Shown: in pieces, positions 62,612 to 64,000 of the stretch
Position numbering within the stretch: position 1 is the first letter of the stretch
Layout of the letters: every line of letters begins with the position of its first letter
From: Bisbaumannia salifodinae
GTDB taxonomy: Bacteria; Pseudomonadota; Gammaproteobacteria; Pseudomonadales; Halomonadaceae
Direction: 5' to 3' (one strand)
NCBI RefSeq assembly: GCF_039522585.1
Contig: NZ_BAAADR010000013.1
Length of the DNA stretch: 64,000 bases
Position numbers and translations under genes: made by a program
The notes under the pieces: generated by a model
The model's database searches: none
What the model was told of the DNA's origin: nothing
What the model saw: the letters and a program-made list of their open reading frames with translations, nothing else

Positions 62612-62643
62612 AGGGGCAGGTCTACAGCTGTAGACCTGCCCCT
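62612..62643. terminator. 32-bp perfect palindrome between convergent genes
   Basis: AGGGGCAGGTCTACAG is followed at once by its exact complement, with no spacer. In RNA it would fold as a 14-bp stem with a minimal loop; no T run follows on either strand. It may be a bidirectional terminator or a protein/cruciform site. Confidence 0.7.
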
Positions 62644-62648
62644 ATAGC

Positions 62649-62966
62649 TCACGGGAGGGGGTGGGGGTTGGTGTATGCAAGGTGGTGGAAGTACCCGGTG
62701 TCCTTGTCGAAGCAGAACAGCAGCCTCCAGGGGCCGTTGAGAGACACCGAGTGGATCTTGTGGCCGTCGATCTTCCTGCCCCGCCATGGGTGGTAGTCTG
62801 AGCCAGCTTGCTTGATCAGCTCGAGGTCGCCCGTGGTGGCCATGATGTAGAGAAGGTCTTCCAGCTTCTCTGCATGCTCTGCCCGGATCATCGACCTATC
62901 ACCTTTCGATAGCTTTTTCAGTGACTTACCTTCTTTTCCGCTCCTAAAACTCTTACTGTCGATCAT
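62649..62966 (-). CDS. HigB-like (RelE superfamily) toxin
   Basis: 105 residues. The pattern LKKLSKGDRSMIRAEHAEKL, then SDYHPWRGRKIDGHKIHSVS and LNGPWRLLFCFDK matches HigB mRNA interferases, including the conserved basic and Trp-Arg (NGPWRLLF) positions. ATG 62966 is chosen for GAGG 8 bases upstream; longer in-frame starts exist. It is transcribed away from a HigA gene at 63294, an unusual divergent arrangement. Confidence 0.82.
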   Translation of the reverse strand: MIDSKSFRSGKEGKSLKKLSKGDRSMIRAEHAEKLEDLLYIMATTGDLELIKQAGSDYHPWRGRKIDGHKIHSVSLNGPWRLLFCFDKDTGYFHHLAYTNPHPLP

Positions 62967-63122
62967 GTATGTACCTCGCTCTCTTGATGGTAGAAAGCGC
63001 TGTACAGCGATGGCCATGTAGTACACGTCGTTTCTGGTGGCGCTTACACCAACGCTTCGTCTGGCGTTGTGTGCAACGTAGAGGTAGACCGCAGTGATTG
63101 TCGCATTTGCGGCAAAACGTGC

Positions 63123-63151
63123 TTGCTAACCACATCACGCGTACCTATAAT
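63123..63151 (+). promoter_or_regulatory. Sigma-70 promoter upstream of higA
   Basis: TTGCTA (63123-63128) and a perfect TATAAT (63146-63151) are separated by 17 bp. The transcript would carry a leader of about 135 nt containing the palindrome. Confidence 0.65.
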
Positions 63152-63224
63152 GCGCCTTACATAGATTGTTTGTGAACTCATGGCTCATGCTTGCACAGCG
63201 CGATTCATGAGTATATCACAATGT

Positions 63225-63243
63225 AACCTTGCTAAGCAAGGTT
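63225..63243. promoter_or_regulatory. 19-bp perfect palindrome, candidate HigA operator
   Basis: AACCTTGCTAAGCAAGGTT has 9-bp arms around one central base, 51 bp before the higA start. Antitoxins of this family bind such inverted repeats in their own control region. Confidence 0.6.
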
Positions 63244-63293
63244 TTCTTTACCCTTGTTTTTGCGTGTTGCGCAAAGCGCAAAGGACTCCCAAT

Positions 63294-63611
63294 ATGACCT
63301 TCCTTTCGTTCACTCGTCACCCGGGTGGGATCATTCGTCGCCGCTTTATGGAGCCCATGGGGCTGACTATGACTGACCTGGCCTCCGCCCTGGATGTATC
63401 TGTCTCCTCGGTTAGCCGCGTGGTCAACGAGAAAGCAGAAATCAGCAGCGACATGGCCCTGCGCCTGAGCCATGTCCTTGGGGGTGAAGCAGAGTCTTGG
63501 ATGATGATGCAGGTTCGTCACAGTCTTGCTGAGGCCTCCCGCGTGTTCGACTCATCAGATCTGCGACGCCTGACGCTCCAGGCTGATGAAGCCGTAGCAG
63601 GAGTCGAATAG
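63294..63611 (+). CDS. HigA-family antitoxin (divergent from higB)
   Basis: 105 residues. FTRHPGGIIRRRFMEPMGLT leads into the HTH (MTDLASALDVSVSSVSRVVN) and EISSDMALRLSHVLGGEAES, all typical of HigA. The ATG at 63294 follows AAGGA; the in-frame extension upstream reads through the palindrome and is rejected. Expected to neutralise the HigB-like protein encoded divergently, and to repress the shared region. Confidence 0.88.
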   Translation: MTFLSFTRHPGGIIRRRFMEPMGLTMTDLASALDVSVSSVSRVVNEKAEISSDMALRLSHVLGGEAESWMMMQVRHSLAEASRVFDSSDLRRLTLQADEAVAGVE

Positions 63612-63636
63612 AGATCCCTCATTCAGTGATGCTGCG

Positions 63637-63664
63637 AAGCCCTGCCACCCTGGCGGGGCTTTTT
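63637..63664 (+). terminator. Terminator of higA
   Basis: AAGCCCTGCC pairs with GGCGGGGCTT (one G-T pair) around a 5-nt loop and ends in a T run. Confidence 0.88.
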
Positions 63665-63917
63665 GTTGTCCCTGGCCCCTCTGCTCGCTGGCGTGGACGC
63701 CCCTGATGCGCCCTGGAATGCCCTGGTGGTGGATCACGTCTCCACCGCGCCCGGCGATACAGCGAAGCCCTTCCGGCGCAGCCAGTCGGTCTAGCCCTGT
63801 TGTGTTACTTTTAAAGTAACATATTGAAGATAAAGAAATTTTTCTTTCCTTGCCCATTGCTCAGGCGGGCCGTCATCGCTAGCCTGTAACAAATTGCTAC
63901 ATAGCGAGGCTCCGCAC
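63665..63917 (+). other. Gene-poor stretch with a possible control region
   Basis: No firm gene. A 33-residue frame from GTG 63693 to 63794 (VDAPDAPWNALVVDHVSTAP and 13 more) reads like protein but has no ribosome-binding site, so it may be a remnant. The right half turns AT-rich and holds a palindrome and a related imperfect one. Confidence 0.4.
63803..63821. promoter_or_regulatory. 19-bp perfect palindrome, candidate operator
   Basis: TGTTACTTTTAAAGTAACA has 9-bp arms around one base. An imperfect partner, TGTAACAAATTGCTACA, lies at 63885-63901, sharing GTAACA-ATTG. Both are within 115 bp upstream of the last gene. Confidence 0.55.
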
Positions 63918-64000
63918 ATGGCCAATCCCAGCCCCACCCCCCCGCCGCCTGGCCGGGGCCGTAAGAAAGGCTCGAAAAACGCTCTCCCCAGCCCGGCCCG
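63918..64000 (+). CDS. Start of an unknown gene, cut by the window edge
   Basis: The ATG at 63918 follows GAGG. The 27 visible residues (MANPSPTPPPPGRGRKKGSK, then NALPSPA) have a Pro-rich start and a GRKKGSKN motif. Such motifs occur at the N-termini of some small terminase subunits and other phage DNA-binding proteins; the identity is open. Confidence 0.5.
   Translation, partial: MANPSPTPPPPGRGRKKGSKNALPSPA

Larger units (their letters stand above)
62967..63293. promoter_or_regulatory. Divergent control region between higB and higA
   Basis: A 327-bp gene-free stretch, more AT-rich than its surroundings. It contains a plus-strand promoter (63123-63151), the symmetric TTTGCGGCAAA near 63109-63119 and the 19-bp palindrome at 63225-63243. 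Confidence 0.6.

Noticed and set aside
63555..63857. 100-codon minus-strand frame over the higA end
   Set aside because: It crosses the higA terminator, overlaps the higA coding end, and has no protein-like pattern or ribosome-binding site.

Overview
The window looks like chromosome of a high-GC gammaproteobacterium of the Halomonas/Pseudomonas type. This rests on gene order (rrn end, birA-coaX, tRNA-Tyr/Gly/Thr, tRNA-Trp-secE-nusG, rplKAJL-rpoBC, str, S10-spc-alpha, uvrA-MFS-ssb) and on protein likeness. Halomonadaceae is an inference; no 16S rRNA is present to confirm it.

Layout. 1-837: 3' end of a 5S rRNA followed by an unusual array of decayed 5S-tail plus terminator units. 838-2654: birA and coaX. 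2735-3302: a tRNA-Tyr/Gly/Thr cluster with its own promoter and terminator, then tRNA-Trp; the tuf copy often found between Thr and Trp is absent. 3376-33756: one nearly unbroken block of translation and transcription genes (secE, nusG, rplKAJL, rpoBC, rpsLG, fusA, tuf, then rpsJ to rplQ), punctuated by a few promoters and hairpins. 33788-40868: terminator, short tandem repeats, uvrA (minus), YajR-like transporter, ssb, an SDR-like protein and a PlsC-like acyltransferase. 40971-42717: fabB-fabA (minus). 42902-44770: a PAS-GGDEF-EAL protein. 44870-48790: a probable light-response cluster (phrB, LitR-like MerR regulator, CbiX-like chelatase, divergent TIGR01777 epimerase) with a palindrome in the divergent promoter region. 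48871-53609: rapA (with one unresolved base), an Lgt-like/thioredoxin fusion, a small membrane protein ending in a 59-bp tandem repeat, and a VOC-like protein.

From about 53826 to the right edge lies an integrated mobile element. Its left boundary is a 3' fragment of tRNA-Pro(CGG) on the minus strand, next to a tyrosine integrase. The element carries a 228-aa unknown protein, an AlpA-like regulator, a chain of very small overlapping genes (including 20- and 33-aa frames), a 1190-aa primase/helicase replication protein of the CyRepA1 type, two copies of a long inverted repeat (one inside the replication gene), seven direct repeats of a 17-bp sequence, an orphan HigA antitoxin, two small unknown genes, a divergently arranged higB/higA pair with a 19-bp palindrome, and the start of a further gene that runs off the window.

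The most interesting part is the element: a replication protein next to two unrelated repeat families that look like an origin, in a replicon-like integrated element that may be a phage satellite or integrative plasmid. The right end, the reconstituted tRNA-Pro and any packaging genes lie outside the window, so the class of element cannot be settled here.
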